Source: Halobacteriovorax marinus
Lineage (GTDB): Bacteria; Bdellovibrionota; Bacteriovoracia; Bacteriovoracales; Bacteriovoracaceae
Assembly: GCA_002163155.1 (NCBI GenBank)
Contig: MAAO01000015.1
Coordinates: forward strand, 1-64,000
Reading direction: 5' to 3'
DNA length: 64,000 nt
Made by a program: the position numbers and the translations under genes. The notes under the pieces were generated by a model. It was not told where the DNA came from, did not search any database, and saw only the letters and a program-made list of their open reading frames with translations. This document shows, in pieces, positions 1 through 9,283 of the stretch. Each line of letters opens with the position of its first letter. Position 1 is the first letter of the stretch.

Positions 1-466
1 GGGTTGCCATCAGAGTATTTACTGGAGACTTATCAACCATCTCTTGCGTTCGTTGCATCTCTCTTTCAGTCTCTAGCTTTTGAGTTACAACTTCCCATGT
101 CACCATAGGTCCTAAGTATTCACCATCATTACTAGTAATTGCGGAAACCAATAGATCTAACTTTTCAGGTCCCACATCAATCGTTGCCTGGTAAGGAAGA
201 TTCGAGGCATTTTTAATAATTCCTCTTTGATGTTCTGGAACTTTATGAAACCAGTCGATACTATTACCCACAAGATTATCAACCTTATCGGGTAGGTATT
301 GGGCAAGAGTTTCCAGTGTTTTTCTGGAATTTTCATTCATGTAAGTCATGACCCCCTCAGGCGTTGCCATCAAGGTATTTATGGGAGATAGATCTACCAT
401 TTTACCAAAGTTATTCTTCCCTTCTTCTTTTGTCTCTGGAAACATTTCTACAGCTTGATTTCTCAT
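1..466 (-). CDS. PAS-repeat methyl-accepting chemotaxis-type protein, N-terminal part (cut by window edge)
   Basis: The reading frame starts at ATG 466-464 behind GAGGAAAG and stays open to base 1, so only the first ~155 residues are visible. It contains a complete PAS-like unit beginning SPINTLMATPEGVMTYMNEN and the start of a second (SPVNTLMATP). The two copies are exactly 360 bases (120 residues) apart at the DNA level (361-400 versus 1-40). In related deltaproteobacterial proteins such tandem PAS units precede an MCP signalling domain; that part lies outside the window, so MCP is inferred from the position directly after cheA and cheW. It starts 10 bases after the cheW stop and is very likely in the same transcript. 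Confidence 0.75.
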   Translation of the reverse strand, partial: MRNQAVEMFPETKEEGKNNFGKMVDLSPINTLMATPEGVMTYMNENSRKTLETLAQYLPDKVDNLVGNSIDWFHKVPEHQRGIIKNASNLPYQATIDVGPEKLDLLVSAITSNDGEYLGPMVTWEVVTQKLETEREMQRTQEMVDKSPVNTLMAT

Positions 467-476
467 TCTTTCCTCA

Positions 477-941
477 CTAGTTTTCAAAATTTAATACTTT
501 TTCTAAATCTAATAATATTAAAAGGTTTTTTTCTAATTTATATACGCCACTTATAAACTTTTTTATTTTGTCTTCTAAAGTTTCAGGTGTAGGTTCATAA
601 GTTTCTTTCTCTACATCAATAACATCCAATATCTCATCCACTACTAAGGAATATAGAGAATCTCCAGAGCGAACTATAATATTCATATAATCCTCTTTAT
701 CTATTTCCTCTAAACCAAATAATGTTCTTAAGCTAATGGCCGTAACAATTTGTCCCCGTAAGTTGATTAAACCTTTCACATAGTTTGGTGCTAGAGGTAC
801 AGGTGTTAGAAGTTGAGGCTTAATAACTTCCTGAACATCCAAAACTGAAACTGCATAGTGACCATTTCCAATTTTAAATCCACACAATTGATTTAAATCC
901 ACTTGAGCAACTTGAGAATGCTCAACTGCAACTTCTCCCAT
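477..941 (-). CDS. cheW: Chemotaxis coupling protein CheW
   Basis: A 154-residue single CheW domain, the usual size for a scaffold that couples chemoreceptors to CheA. Family features visible are FKIGNGHYAVSVLDVQEVI near residue 22, the segment VKGLINLRGQIVTAISL near residues 55-72, and VVDEILDVIDV. There is no extra receiver domain. It starts 9 bases after the cheA stop and ends 10 bases before the PAS-protein start, so the three genes form one minus-strand operon. Assignment is firm; whether the pathway controls flagella, gliding or something else cannot be told from this window. Confidence 0.93.
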   Translation of the reverse strand: MGEVAVEHSQVAQVDLNQLCGFKIGNGHYAVSVLDVQEVIKPQLLTPVPLAPNYVKGLINLRGQIVTAISLRTLFGLEEIDKEDYMNIIVRSGDSLYSLVVDEILDVIDVEKETYEPTPETLEDKIKKFISGVYKLEKNLLILLDLEKVLNFEN

Positions 942-950
942 AATATTCTC

Positions 951-3686
951 CTATCCTACACAACTGAGAATGGCCGCTGCCACTTTCTCTTGATTTGTCT
1001 TATCCACAAACTTATTAAAACCACTACGTTCACTGCGTTCTTCATCTATATTGGAAATTCTACTTCCCATAGCAACTACAGGAATATCTGGATTCGTTTC
1101 TCTAATATGTTTTACTAGTTCCCACCCATTTAAATTTGGCATATCAAGATCAGTTATAACCAATTTCAAATCGGCGTTTTCCTTAATCCTATCCTTTGCC
1201 TCTATTCCATCGCATGCCAAGATAACGTCAAAACCTAATTCACTAATAACTTCCTTTTGAACACGACGATGCATAGGGGAATCATCCACTAATAGTATTT
1301 TTGATCCATGAATGATGGGTTCGCCTTTGCTACTACTTTGTATATCTACGAGACTATGAATATCTAAGAGAGAAACAGTTTTTTCATTTACAAAAAGTGT
1401 ACCCATAATACCGTCACGATCAGAAGTCTCAACATTCACATCGCTCTGACTAAAGGCTATATCTTTTATCGATTTCACTACTAATCCAAAAAAGGTTCCC
1501 CGTATTTTTACAACTACACACGCAATAAAATCATCCTGACCCGCATCCTCTCTTCTAAGTTCAGATGCTCCAGAAAGATTCAAAGCTTTCTCAATATCCA
1601 TTAAAATCATAGGCATATTTCTATAGCGAACGAGAGGTTGCTCACCAGTCCACTCGACGCTGCTAAAGGGAAACTCTTCTAATCTATTTACAAGACACAG
1701 AGGAATACCGTAATTCCTCTTATCTCCAAGTTCAGTGAGGAGTATTTCTTGAGACTCTCCATCAGAAATGAGATTTGCTTCTTCATCGGAGGAAGATATA
1801 TCTGCTTTTTGAGTTTTACCGCTATCAACAGAATTAAAAAACCCTAGGGCATCAATAATGAGGGCAACACGTCCATCACCCATAATAGTCGCTCCACCAA
1901 AGAGATTTAAATCTTTGAGTTTTCGTGACAAAGGCTTGACTACAATCTCTTCTGTGTCCAAAACATTATCGACAATCAATCCGTAACACTGGCCTTCAGC
2001 ATTTAAGATAACAATATTTAAAGAGTCACTAATGTTCCCGTTATCCTCTGATTCGATCTCTACAAGTTGTAATTTACTATTTAATCTAAAGACTGGAATG
2101 AGTTCACCTCTAAGTCGATAAAAATCAGAATCATGAACTTTTTCAATTCTAGTCTCTTCTAATTCTTTCTCAAGACGTACTAATTCCACTAAATTAATCT
2201 GTGGGATGGCAAATGTTTCCTCAGCAGATCTAATGACAAGAGCTGGAACAATTGCAAGCGTTAGTGGTATTTTTAATTTAAAACTTGTTCCATAGCCAAC
2301 TTCGGAAATAACATCGACAGATCCGCCAATTTTTTCAATATTACTTTTCACCACATCCATTCCGACTCCACGTCCAGAAATATTTGTGACTTGCTCAGCA
2401 GTAGAAAAGCCTGGAGTAAAAATAAGATTTAGGATTTGTCTTTCCGAAAATGTTTCAGCTTTTTCTTTGGAGATGACATTTTTACTTACGGCTTTTGCCA
2501 ATATTTTTTCAGGGTCAATCCCATTACCATCATCACTTATTTCAATCGTAACCTGACCACCTTCGTGATAAGACTTAATAGAAATATTCCCCTCTTCCGT
2601 TTTACCATTCGCAACTCTATTTTCTGGAGTTTCTATTCCATGGTCTACTGAGTTTCGTACTAAGTGAGTCATTGGATCACGAATGGCCTCCAAGAGTGTT
2701 TTATCTAGCTCAGTTTCTTTTCCAGAAATAGATAGTTTTATGCTCTTTCCTTGATTTCTTGATAAGTCTCTAACGATCCTTTCGAATTTCGTAAGAACAC
2801 TTCCCACAGGCTGCATTCTTGTTGTCATGATATCGTTTTGCAAATCAGTAGTAATAACGTTCAATTGTTGCGCTAACCTATTGAGCTCTGAAGAGTCATA
2901 ATTGTTAGCATATTGTAGAATTTGATTTCGATTTAAAACTAACTCTCCAACCACATTCATGATTTTATCTAAAAGTTGAACATTAACTCTTACGACACTA
3001 TCTGTAAGACTCATGACTTTCTTAGAGTCAAATTTTTCTTCAGTATTTACTTCTTCAACTACAGGTTGTGCTTTCACAACATCCACCTTTTTCACCTTTG
3101 CCAAAACTTCTTTAACTGGTTTCACGACTTCTGAAACAGGAACTTCAACATCTTTAATTTCATCTTTAATTTCATTTTTAATTTCATCTTTAATTTCATC
3201 TTTTTTGATGTTTTCAACTTGTGAAAGATCTTCAATAGCTTCACAAATTAAAACTGAATCATTGGGCTCAATAAGTTTTTGGTTCTCAATGGGGCTATCA
3301 GGTTCAGAAACTTTTTCTAACCTTGAAATAAGTTCTGAATAATCTTTACTCCCCTCTTCTTTTGTATTCTCAATATTTTTCAACATTTCCAAACACGCAT
3401 CAAAGCTTTCAAGGAGAACATCAATTATTTTTGAATTGCTTACTAATTCACCTTCACGAATAAGATCTAAAATATTTTCAGAACAATGAGTAACGCCCTC
3501 TAGTTTCTTTAACCCTAAAAAACTTGCAGACCCTTTTAATGTATGAACTTTTCTATAGATAGAATTTAATAGTTCTGTATTTTCATGTTGATTTTCATAT
3601 TTGGTAATCTCCTCACTGATTCCAGAAAGGTTATCGAAGGATTCAATTAAAAATTCATGAAGAATTGTTTCATTTACATCAGTCAT
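951..3686 (-). CDS. cheA: Hybrid chemotaxis histidine kinase CheA with C-terminal receiver domain
   Basis: About 911 residues, much longer than a standard CheA (~650). In order there is an Hpt domain with the phospho-accepting His in KVHTLKGSASFLGL, a linker with DEIK repeats, the P3 dimerisation helix (LLDKIMNVVGELVLNRNQ), a HATPase domain (LVRNSVDHGIETPENR, DDGNGIDPEKI, GRGVGMDVV), a CheW-like domain, a second diverged CheW-like region, and a receiver domain with LLVDDSPM, the phospho-Asp in VITDLDMPNLNGWELV and Lys in FVDKT. A CheA-CheY fusion of this kind occurs in FrzE of Myxococcus. A GTG at 3710 would add eight residues, but ATG 3686 gives a cleaner Hpt start. First gene of the cheA-cheW-PAS operon. 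Confidence 0.93.
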   Translation of the reverse strand: MTDVNETILHEFLIESFDNLSGISEEITKYENQHENTELLNSIYRKVHTLKGSASFLGLKKLEGVTHCSENILDLIREGELVSNSKIIDVLLESFDACLEMLKNIENTKEEGSKDYSELISRLEKVSEPDSPIENQKLIEPNDSVLICEAIEDLSQVENIKKDEIKDEIKNEIKDEIKDVEVPVSEVVKPVKEVLAKVKKVDVVKAQPVVEEVNTEEKFDSKKVMSLTDSVVRVNVQLLDKIMNVVGELVLNRNQILQYANNYDSSELNRLAQQLNVITTDLQNDIMTTRMQPVGSVLTKFERIVRDLSRNQGKSIKLSISGKETELDKTLLEAIRDPMTHLVRNSVDHGIETPENRVANGKTEEGNISIKSYHEGGQVTIEISDDGNGIDPEKILAKAVSKNVISKEKAETFSERQILNLIFTPGFSTAEQVTNISGRGVGMDVVKSNIEKIGGSVDVISEVGYGTSFKLKIPLTLAIVPALVIRSAEETFAIPQINLVELVRLEKELEETRIEKVHDSDFYRLRGELIPVFRLNSKLQLVEIESEDNGNISDSLNIVILNAEGQCYGLIVDNVLDTEEIVVKPLSRKLKDLNLFGGATIMGDGRVALIIDALGFFNSVDSGKTQKADISSSDEEANLISDGESQEILLTELGDKRNYGIPLCLVNRLEEFPFSSVEWTGEQPLVRYRNMPMILMDIEKALNLSGASELRREDAGQDDFIACVVVKIRGTFFGLVVKSIKDIAFSQSDVNVETSDRDGIMGTLFVNEKTVSLLDIHSLVDIQSSSKGEPIIHGSKILLVDDSPMHRRVQKEVISELGFDVILACDGIEAKDRIKENADLKLVITDLDMPNLNGWELVKHIRETNPDIPVVAMGSRISNIDEERSERSGFNKFVDKTNQEKVAAAILSCVG
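3151..3205 (-). repeat. 12-bp tandem repeat in the cheA linker (DEIK units)
   Basis: About four to five copies of a 12-base unit (TTAATTTCATCT on the plus strand) encode DEIKDEIKNEIKDEIK between the Hpt domain and the P3 helix. The unit is a multiple of three, so copy-number change would lengthen the linker without a frameshift. Confidence 0.8.
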
Positions 3687-3777
3687 TTTATTCTCATACA
3701 AATAGTTCACACGGAATTATGTTTCGTTAATGAAATTATTTTAAATGAAATAAAAAAATGAAGCACATTAAAGTTTC

Positions 3778-3817
3778 CTCAAGTTGTTAGCAATAAAGCC
3801 ATTGCAAACAACTTGAG
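3778..3817 (-). terminator. Long hairpin downstream of the acidic membrane protein gene
   Basis: Arms CTCAAGTTGTT (3778-3788) and AACAACTTGAG (3807-3817) pair perfectly. After one A/A mismatch, GCAAT/ATTGC continue the stem to a 6-base loop. It lies directly after the stop of the 3822-4889 gene and before the cheA promoter region. The U-tract on the minus strand is poor (GAAACTTTAATG), so termination is inferred from stem strength and position. Confidence 0.6.
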
Positions 3818-3821
3818 TTCT

Positions 3822-4889
3822 CTATTTACAGAATCTTGTTTCGGCCAATGTATTGATATTGTCGACTTGAACAGTACGACAATCAATGAAACTTCGATAG
3901 ACATTCGAAGGGTAACATTCAGGAGATTTAGAGTTTTGCTTACTCCAATCATTATTCTTTTTGCAGTTCAAATAACTTTCTTGATCAACGCAGGCCCAGT
4001 GTTTGCCTGTACAATTATAAGCAAGACCTCTCCCTGTATTTCTATAATTTGGAGGTTCTTGATAAGTTAACTTTTCTTTTACAACACTCTTAATCATCTT
4101 ACTTTCATCGGACTCTTTTGCTAAATTATCTAAGGCCTGTGAAAGATCCTTGTCTTGCCCAATCTTTTCACTAGGACTTTCTCCCATTGCGGCGTCCATA
4201 GCGGGAGCAGGAGCAGGATCAGTTTTTAAACTCAGAGCATTGTCTATCATGATTTCTTTAGGAGCTGGTTCAGGTTCTTTCACCTGTACAGCTTTTAGAA
4301 CTGGTTCAACAGGGGGCACTTCTTTGACTTCAACTGCCTTAGGCATGTCTTTTGCCATTTTCTTGGGAGCATCTTTAGCGACATCTTCTTTACCAGCAGC
4401 TTTATTAGCTGCTGCTGCTTTCTTAGCTGCTAATTTCTTTAAACGTCTTCTCTTTGAAGCTGCTAGCTGCGCAGGTGTTTTCTTCTTTCTTGCCTTTCTC
4501 TTTCTCGTTACAGGCTTTTGTTGAACAAGTTCCTCATCTCCACCCAAGAAGGTATCAACTCCAAGAACTACAAGTAAGCCTACGATGCCTAATCTTATTA
4601 TTTTTTGTTTTTTCTTTTTCTTTGCTGCTTCTTCATCGTCGTCTTCATCTTCTTCGTCTTCTTCATCTTCGTCTTCAAATTCCTCATCTTCATCATTTGA
4701 TTCAGATTTAGCTTTTGGCTTCAGTTTATCCTTAACGTTTATTTCTTCCGTTCTATCTTCAAACTCACCTTCTTCGACTTCAAACTCATCGTCGTCTTCA
4801 AATTCTTCATCAGATGAATTTCCACCCGGCAGTTTTGACCTTATCGTACTTACAAGGCCTTCCATTTTCTCTTTTAGATCGTCAAACAT
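3822..4889 (-). CDS. Acidic single-pass membrane protein with cysteine-containing C-terminus, function unknown
   Basis: The frame is open from 5039, but the supported start is ATG 4889, preceded by AAAGGAAAGAAG; the upstream extension would run into the divergent aldolase gene. The product is about 355 residues. It has a highly acidic N-terminal half (runs of E/D around residues 25-110), a lysine block, one hydrophobic segment (IIRLGIVGLLVVLGVDTFLG), then an Ala/Lys/Pro-rich stretch (KKLAAKKAAAANKAAGK). The C-terminal ~70 residues have several cysteines (NCTGKHWACVDQESYLNCKK). The acidic part is predicted cytoplasmic and the cysteine region periplasmic, where disulfides could form. I do not recognise the family. 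Confidence 0.75.
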   Translation of the reverse strand: MFDDLKEKMEGLVSTIRSKLPGGNSSDEEFEDDDEFEVEEGEFEDRTEEINVKDKLKPKAKSESNDEDEEFEDEDEEDEEDEDDDEEAAKKKKKQKIIRLGIVGLLVVLGVDTFLGGDEELVQQKPVTRKRKARKKKTPAQLAASKRRRLKKLAAKKAAAANKAAGKEDVAKDAPKKMAKDMPKAVEVKEVPPVEPVLKAVQVKEPEPAPKEIMIDNALSLKTDPAPAPAMDAAMGESPSEKIGQDKDLSQALDNLAKESDESKMIKSVVKEKLTYQEPPNYRNTGRGLAYNCTGKHWACVDQESYLNCKKNNDWSKQNSKSPECYPSNVYRSFIDCRTVQVDNINTLAETRFCK

Positions 4890-4974
4890 TCTTCTTTCCT
4901 TTGGAGGAATCAATAACTTATAATGTTCATAGTTATATAACTTATCGAATTTTAATAAAAAAGGTTGAGAGAAA

Positions 4975-5586
4975 GTGATTGATGATGGTGTAATTAAATA
5001 CGATAGGTCTAATTTTTCCCACTCAGGACCTTTAAACAAAGATTCTTGGGGTGATTTAGAGCAGTGGAGAGAAAAGCTCTACCAATTAAATCTCATTGGG
5101 GAGTACTTGCCTGAAAAGGTCGGTTTTGGAAATCTCTCAAAACTCTTAACTAGAGAAAAGGGAATTCAATTTGTTATCACTGGAACACAAACAGGTAAGT
5201 TCAAGAATCTAACAGGTGATCATTACTCACAAGTAGAAGGTTACGATCTAGAACATATGAAACTCTTCTCTAGAGGACCGCTTGAACCCTCTAGTGAGGC
5301 GCTAACTCACGCAGCTGTATATGAATCAGTTTCCACAATTAGTGCAGTTTTTCACATTCATAGCACTAAGATTTGGAAAGAAATGATCGACAATAACTAT
5401 GACGCTACTCCCGAAGATGTACCTTATGGAACACTTGAAATGGCGACTTGTGTGCAAGAGCTCATTGCTAAAAAAGAAAGTGGAACTATTGTCATGAAGG
5501 GTCATCAAGATGGTGTTATTGCCTATGCAACGACTCTAGATGAGTGTGGCAAACTTATCCTAGACTTAGCTAAAAAGTTTCTCTAA
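4975..5586 (+). CDS. Class II aldolase/adducin family protein
   Basis: 203 residues starting at GTG 4975 behind TTGAGAG. The class II aldolase metal-site motif is visible as HIHST (VFHIHSTKIWKEM, near residue 127), with an upstream N/G segment (VGFGNLSKLL) and FVITGTQTGKFKNL, where the family binds substrate phosphate. A third metal ligand is probably the His in VMKGHQDGVIAY. Family members act on sugar phosphates or methylthioribulose phosphate; the substrate cannot be named here. The gene converges with the ATP-grasp gene and overlaps its 3' end by 21 bases. Confidence 0.85.
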   Translation: MIDDGVIKYDRSNFSHSGPLNKDSWGDLEQWREKLYQLNLIGEYLPEKVGFGNLSKLLTREKGIQFVITGTQTGKFKNLTGDHYSQVEGYDLEHMKLFSRGPLEPSSEALTHAAVYESVSTISAVFHIHSTKIWKEMIDNNYDATPEDVPYGTLEMATCVQELIAKKESGTIVMKGHQDGVIAYATTLDECGKLILDLAKKFL

Positions 5587-6561
5587 CTCTCTTCTAGTAC
5601 TTTCTAGCTCTTCTAAGGTTTCACTAGAGATTGCAAAAGATATAAAGCGATCTGCTGGAGAGAGTAATTTTACTGATAATTTTTCATTTTCTAGTTTTGA
5701 GATAACTCTTCTTATTTCCTCGAAACTTGTCTTGGACTTATTCGATGCAATTATCCAGGCTAGATACTCTCCGCTAAAGTACCTTTCCAAAGACTTAACC
5801 ATGAGCCCCATAGTCTTTCTATAATTGACCTCTACAAAAGGGTGAAAACCTTTTTCGTAACTGAAAGTATCAACTTGAATTGACCCCTTGGCCCCAAGAG
5901 AAATGAGTTCATTCCTAATAACGTTTAGTAATTTAACATTGTCACTTCCAATCGTTTTAGAAAAATGATCGCCACTAACTAATCTTCCACCTTTAAACTG
6001 ACCTTTAGAATCTATATAATTTTCAACAATAAATTGAGTCTTACTATCTAAATCAAAAGTAATTCCGTAATCATGGCTCTTTTCAATTTTTGAACTAAGT
6101 ACAAATCGACCATTTGGTAATTTAAAATCATCTCGTGACTTAAATGTATAACTACCACGTCCAGAAAATCCCCACTCTTCTCTAGCAATAATAGGGAATT
6201 CTAAATTGGAAATATTCTTAGGATCAACAGTCGTAGCTATTGGTATCCAATCATTTTTAAGACCTAATTTAGTCATTTCAATTTTAGAATTAAATAACTT
6301 ACTTAACTTTAAGTCTTGATAATTTCCCCACCAGGCAATTGAAGCTCCCTTAGAGGTTATTCCATTTGAAACAACTCCTAAGCTAGAGATATAGTTTAAA
6401 TAGTCTTGTGTAAAAGTGTAATCGGATTTTAAGATAGCTTCATCTAATTCATTGATGAAGAAAAAGATATGATCAAACCAACTGGCTCCTTTTAGTTGTT
6501 TTTTAGAGCCAGCTAATTCTAATTCATAGTTATAATCAATATGAAATAATTTCTCTTTCAC
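5566..6561 (-). CDS. ATP-grasp family ligase-like protein
   Basis: 331 residues. The central segment FPIIAREEWGFSGRGSY looks like the ATP-grasp nucleotide-binding loop, and GSIQVDTFSYEKGFHPFVEVNYRKTMG resembles the family's metal-binding end (acidic residue, E-x-N-x-R). The N-terminal third is not recognised. It starts 4 bases after the helicase stop, so it is translated from the same transcript. ATP-grasp enzymes join a carboxylate to an amine or thiol through an acyl-phosphate; the substrate is unknown. The association with an RNA helicase is unusual. Confidence 0.7.
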   Translation of the reverse strand: MKEKLFHIDYNYELELAGSKKQLKGASWFDHIFFFINELDEAILKSDYTFTQDYLNYISSLGVVSNGITSKGASIAWWGNYQDLKLSKLFNSKIEMTKLGLKNDWIPIATTVDPKNISNLEFPIIAREEWGFSGRGSYTFKSRDDFKLPNGRFVLSSKIEKSHDYGITFDLDSKTQFIVENYIDSKGQFKGGRLVSGDHFSKTIGSDNVKLLNVIRNELISLGAKGSIQVDTFSYEKGFHPFVEVNYRKTMGLMVKSLERYFSGEYLAWIIASNKSKTSFEEIRRVISKLENEKLSVKLLSPADRFISFAISSETLEELESTRRELEKLFS

Positions 6562-6565
6562 TTAT

Positions 6566-9226
6566 TTATTTTTTCTTTCCAGTAAATTTTCTTTTCTTCG
6601 TTTTCTTCTTGCCGAACGATCCATCTTTTCCACCAGACTTTTTAGAATAGGATTTTTTGAAAGCTGCAGCTGCACCGCCGCCTGCACCTCTTTTTGGCCC
6701 ACCTTTTCTTGGTCCACCTCGCCGGGCAAATTTCCTCTGGCTAAAGCAATCTTCACAAATAGCAAACTTAGAATTATCTTCAAGCTTCTTTCCACAACTA
6801 GAACATGTGGGGACAATTTTTGCTGATAGAAGAGTATTTAACTTATCAACTGCTAGCCCTTTATTTTCTAAGAGATCACTCTCATTAAACATGAAGTTCT
6901 TATTATCAAAATGTCTGGCAAGCCATTGATAGAGTTCCACACATTTAATGGCGGTTTCTAGATAATCAATATCATTAGAATTTGAATCGACCGGCTCATT
7001 TAATATGCCCTGGGATTTTACAAAGTGAGTTAAGATCCACATATAGTATTGCACATGCTCAAGTAAACCTTGATTCACAGGTGCGCAAGCAAAACCAAAG
7101 ATCTCGGAACTAGTGAGATTACCTTCAGGATCGGCATCTTCCACCATCTCTGCGAGTTCAATCATTTCCTTCAATTCTACACAATAGAATGGTTTCTTAA
7201 AATCCATTGTGTGAAAGAGTCTGAGAAACTCTGAGAGTTTTAACCCAGGAAGATTACTTTCCTCTAGAGCAGCGTTGACCTGATTATAGATTTCTAAATC
7301 GGGACCAACCATACATTGAGTCGATTGATCTAATTTTGCTTCGAGGGCTTCATTGATTTCACCAAGTCCACCTTCAACTTTAGTCAGAGTTGTGGTGTAA
7401 CCTGTAGGGAAGCGTTTAAATCGGCCGGCACGTCCAGCAATTTGTTTGATCTCACTTTGTGTGATCATATGCTCTTTTCCATCAAAGAATTTTGTAAGTG
7501 TAGAGAATACAATTCTTCTAATAGGAAGATTCATTCCCATTGAGATAGCATCTGTACTAACAATGATATCTGTTTCACCTTCATCGAATTTTCTCGCCTG
7601 CTCACGTCTTACTTCAGGACTTAATCTTCCGTAAACAATGGAAACGCCAAAACCTATCTTCTCTAGGTCCCTTTTAAATCTAAGGGCATTTCTTCTAGAG
7701 AAAACAATGAGTGCATCATTTTTTTCAAGCTGTCCCACAACGATGGGCTTTGGTTCAACCTTTAATTCTGTCATTCGTTCGTAATTATTTACAACTAATT
7801 CATCACCACAAAGATCTGCGACTTTCTTTACTAAGTCATAGGCAGATGCATCTCCGCAGACATGAATTTCGGGAGCATTCATATTAACAAGTGCTCTCGT
7901 CCAGGCCCAGCCTCTTTGCTTATCCGTAATCATTTGAATTTCGTCAATGACACAACAATCAAATTTTTCTTGAAAACGCGCCATTTCAATTGTTGAAGAA
8001 AAATGTGTTGAACCTTCTTTTTCAATAACCTCTTCACCAGTTAACAGTGTAGTGGTGGCGCCTTTAGAATTTAGTGTATCGTAGAGCTCACCGGCCAATA
8101 GCCTAAGCGGAGCTAGGTAACAACCACTCTTGGCCTTACTTAGCGCCTCTACAGCGTGATAAGTCTTACCTGAGTTTGTTGGACCCATGTGGTAGATAAT
8201 AGTTCTCTTAGTTTCTCTAGCAGCAGAGTGAATCCAAAACTCTCCAAGATAATCATTTAAAATCTTAGAAGAAACATCTTTCTTCTTTAAGATAACAATG
8301 GCACGTACGAACTTGCGAAATTCTCTTTGCAAGTATCTCTTACCTTTCCAAAAATTAGTAGAAAGCGTTCCAAAGAATTTTACATATTCAGAGTCAGTGA
8401 TTAAGTCTTCAGAAAATTCATTATGACTAAGCCATTCTCTCAAGTGAGGAATAATATTTCTTGAATGGTCTTTTGCCAGCTCACTGGGGTAATTAAATCT
8501 TTCGTTTAAACTGCTTTTAATCTGAGATTCAAGTCGATTAAGTGACGATCGTTTTAATTTATTTCTAATCTTAAAAATTGTCTTATCTAGGTCTTTTTGT
8601 AATTCATTATAAAGATCACTCACAACCTCTAGAGGCTTATTTAAACTCTCTTCAATCTTCTTTTCACCTAGATCAATGCATTCCATACAACTTTCTAAAA
8701 CATACTCTCTAAGTCTTGTTCTATGAATTCCTACGCAGTTCATACACTGGCAATCAAGTTCAGAAAGTCTAAGCTCTAAATTAAAGTTTTCTAAAATAGT
8801 GGACTGAGTCTTTAAGTGAAAATCTTTCTTTTGCACACTCCACTCATGAAGAGCTTTCTGATGCAGAGTCATGATATTTAAATTGATTCCCCCATCTTGT
8901 CCAAAGAAGTATCTTTCTTGCTCAGGAAATAAACAATCATCTAAGAAGATTAAATCTAAGACATTATCTCTTTGCAGGAAATCGTAAAAAGGAATGTACT
9001 CTTTTCCAAATAGAGGAATGAGCGAGGGAAATTCTGTAAAAAAGGCGTGAAGAGACTTTTGAATATCTCTGACAAAATCTAGGATGATGGAAGCATCTTC
9101 GAGAGATCGAACATACTCATCATCATCACTGAAATTATTAATTTTTATTATTGTTTTTCTTTCTGTCTCTAGTTGATCTTTGACGTCATCAAATTCTACT
9201 AAAGAAGGGACTTCTGATTGGACCAC
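6566..9226 (-). CDS. SUV3-type ATP-dependent RNA helicase with two cysteine motifs and a basic tail
   Basis: 886 residues from GTG 9226 behind GGAG. The helicase core is unusually close to the mitochondrial SUV3 family: motif I GPTNSGKT (~residue 344), motif II DEIQMITDKQRGWAWTRAL (~428), a C-terminal RecA domain with VSTDAISMGMNLPI, and motif VI QIAGRAGR (~597). The N-terminal ~340 residues are lineage-specific and carry a CxCxxC...CxxC cluster (CQCMNC, CMEC, ~157-181). The C-terminus has a four-cysteine ribbon (CSSCGKKL...CEDC, ~807-826) and a Gly/Lys-rich tail. SUV3 unwinds RNA for degradation with an exoribonuclease partner; a similar role here is inference. No RNase gene is adjacent. Confidence 0.88.
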   Translation of the reverse strand: MVQSEVPSLVEFDDVKDQLETERKTIIKINNFSDDDEYVRSLEDASIILDFVRDIQKSLHAFFTEFPSLIPLFGKEYIPFYDFLQRDNVLDLIFLDDCLFPEQERYFFGQDGGINLNIMTLHQKALHEWSVQKKDFHLKTQSTILENFNLELRLSELDCQCMNCVGIHRTRLREYVLESCMECIDLGEKKIEESLNKPLEVVSDLYNELQKDLDKTIFKIRNKLKRSSLNRLESQIKSSLNERFNYPSELAKDHSRNIIPHLREWLSHNEFSEDLITDSEYVKFFGTLSTNFWKGKRYLQREFRKFVRAIVILKKKDVSSKILNDYLGEFWIHSAARETKRTIIYHMGPTNSGKTYHAVEALSKAKSGCYLAPLRLLAGELYDTLNSKGATTTLLTGEEVIEKEGSTHFSSTIEMARFQEKFDCCVIDEIQMITDKQRGWAWTRALVNMNAPEIHVCGDASAYDLVKKVADLCGDELVVNNYERMTELKVEPKPIVVGQLEKNDALIVFSRRNALRFKRDLEKIGFGVSIVYGRLSPEVRREQARKFDEGETDIIVSTDAISMGMNLPIRRIVFSTLTKFFDGKEHMITQSEIKQIAGRAGRFKRFPTGYTTTLTKVEGGLGEINEALEAKLDQSTQCMVGPDLEIYNQVNAALEESNLPGLKLSEFLRLFHTMDFKKPFYCVELKEMIELAEMVEDADPEGNLTSSEIFGFACAPVNQGLLEHVQYYMWILTHFVKSQGILNEPVDSNSNDIDYLETAIKCVELYQWLARHFDNKNFMFNESDLLENKGLAVDKLNTLLSAKIVPTCSSCGKKLEDNSKFAICEDCFSQRKFARRGGPRKGGPKRGAGGGAAAAFKKSYSKKSGGKDGSFGKKKTKKRKFTGKKK

Positions 9227-9283
9227 TGGTTCTCCATTATATTGGTATAGTGGTCCATGTTTAACTTACAACAACTAATCAGT

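Noticed and set aside
4585-4923. Ser-rich frame opposite the acidic membrane protein
   Set aside because: It is the complement of GAA/GAT-rich codons; no start signals. Kept only the minus-strand gene.
6562-6816. 84-residue basic frame at the end of the helicase gene
   Set aside because: Shadow frame of the Lys/Gly-rich tail.
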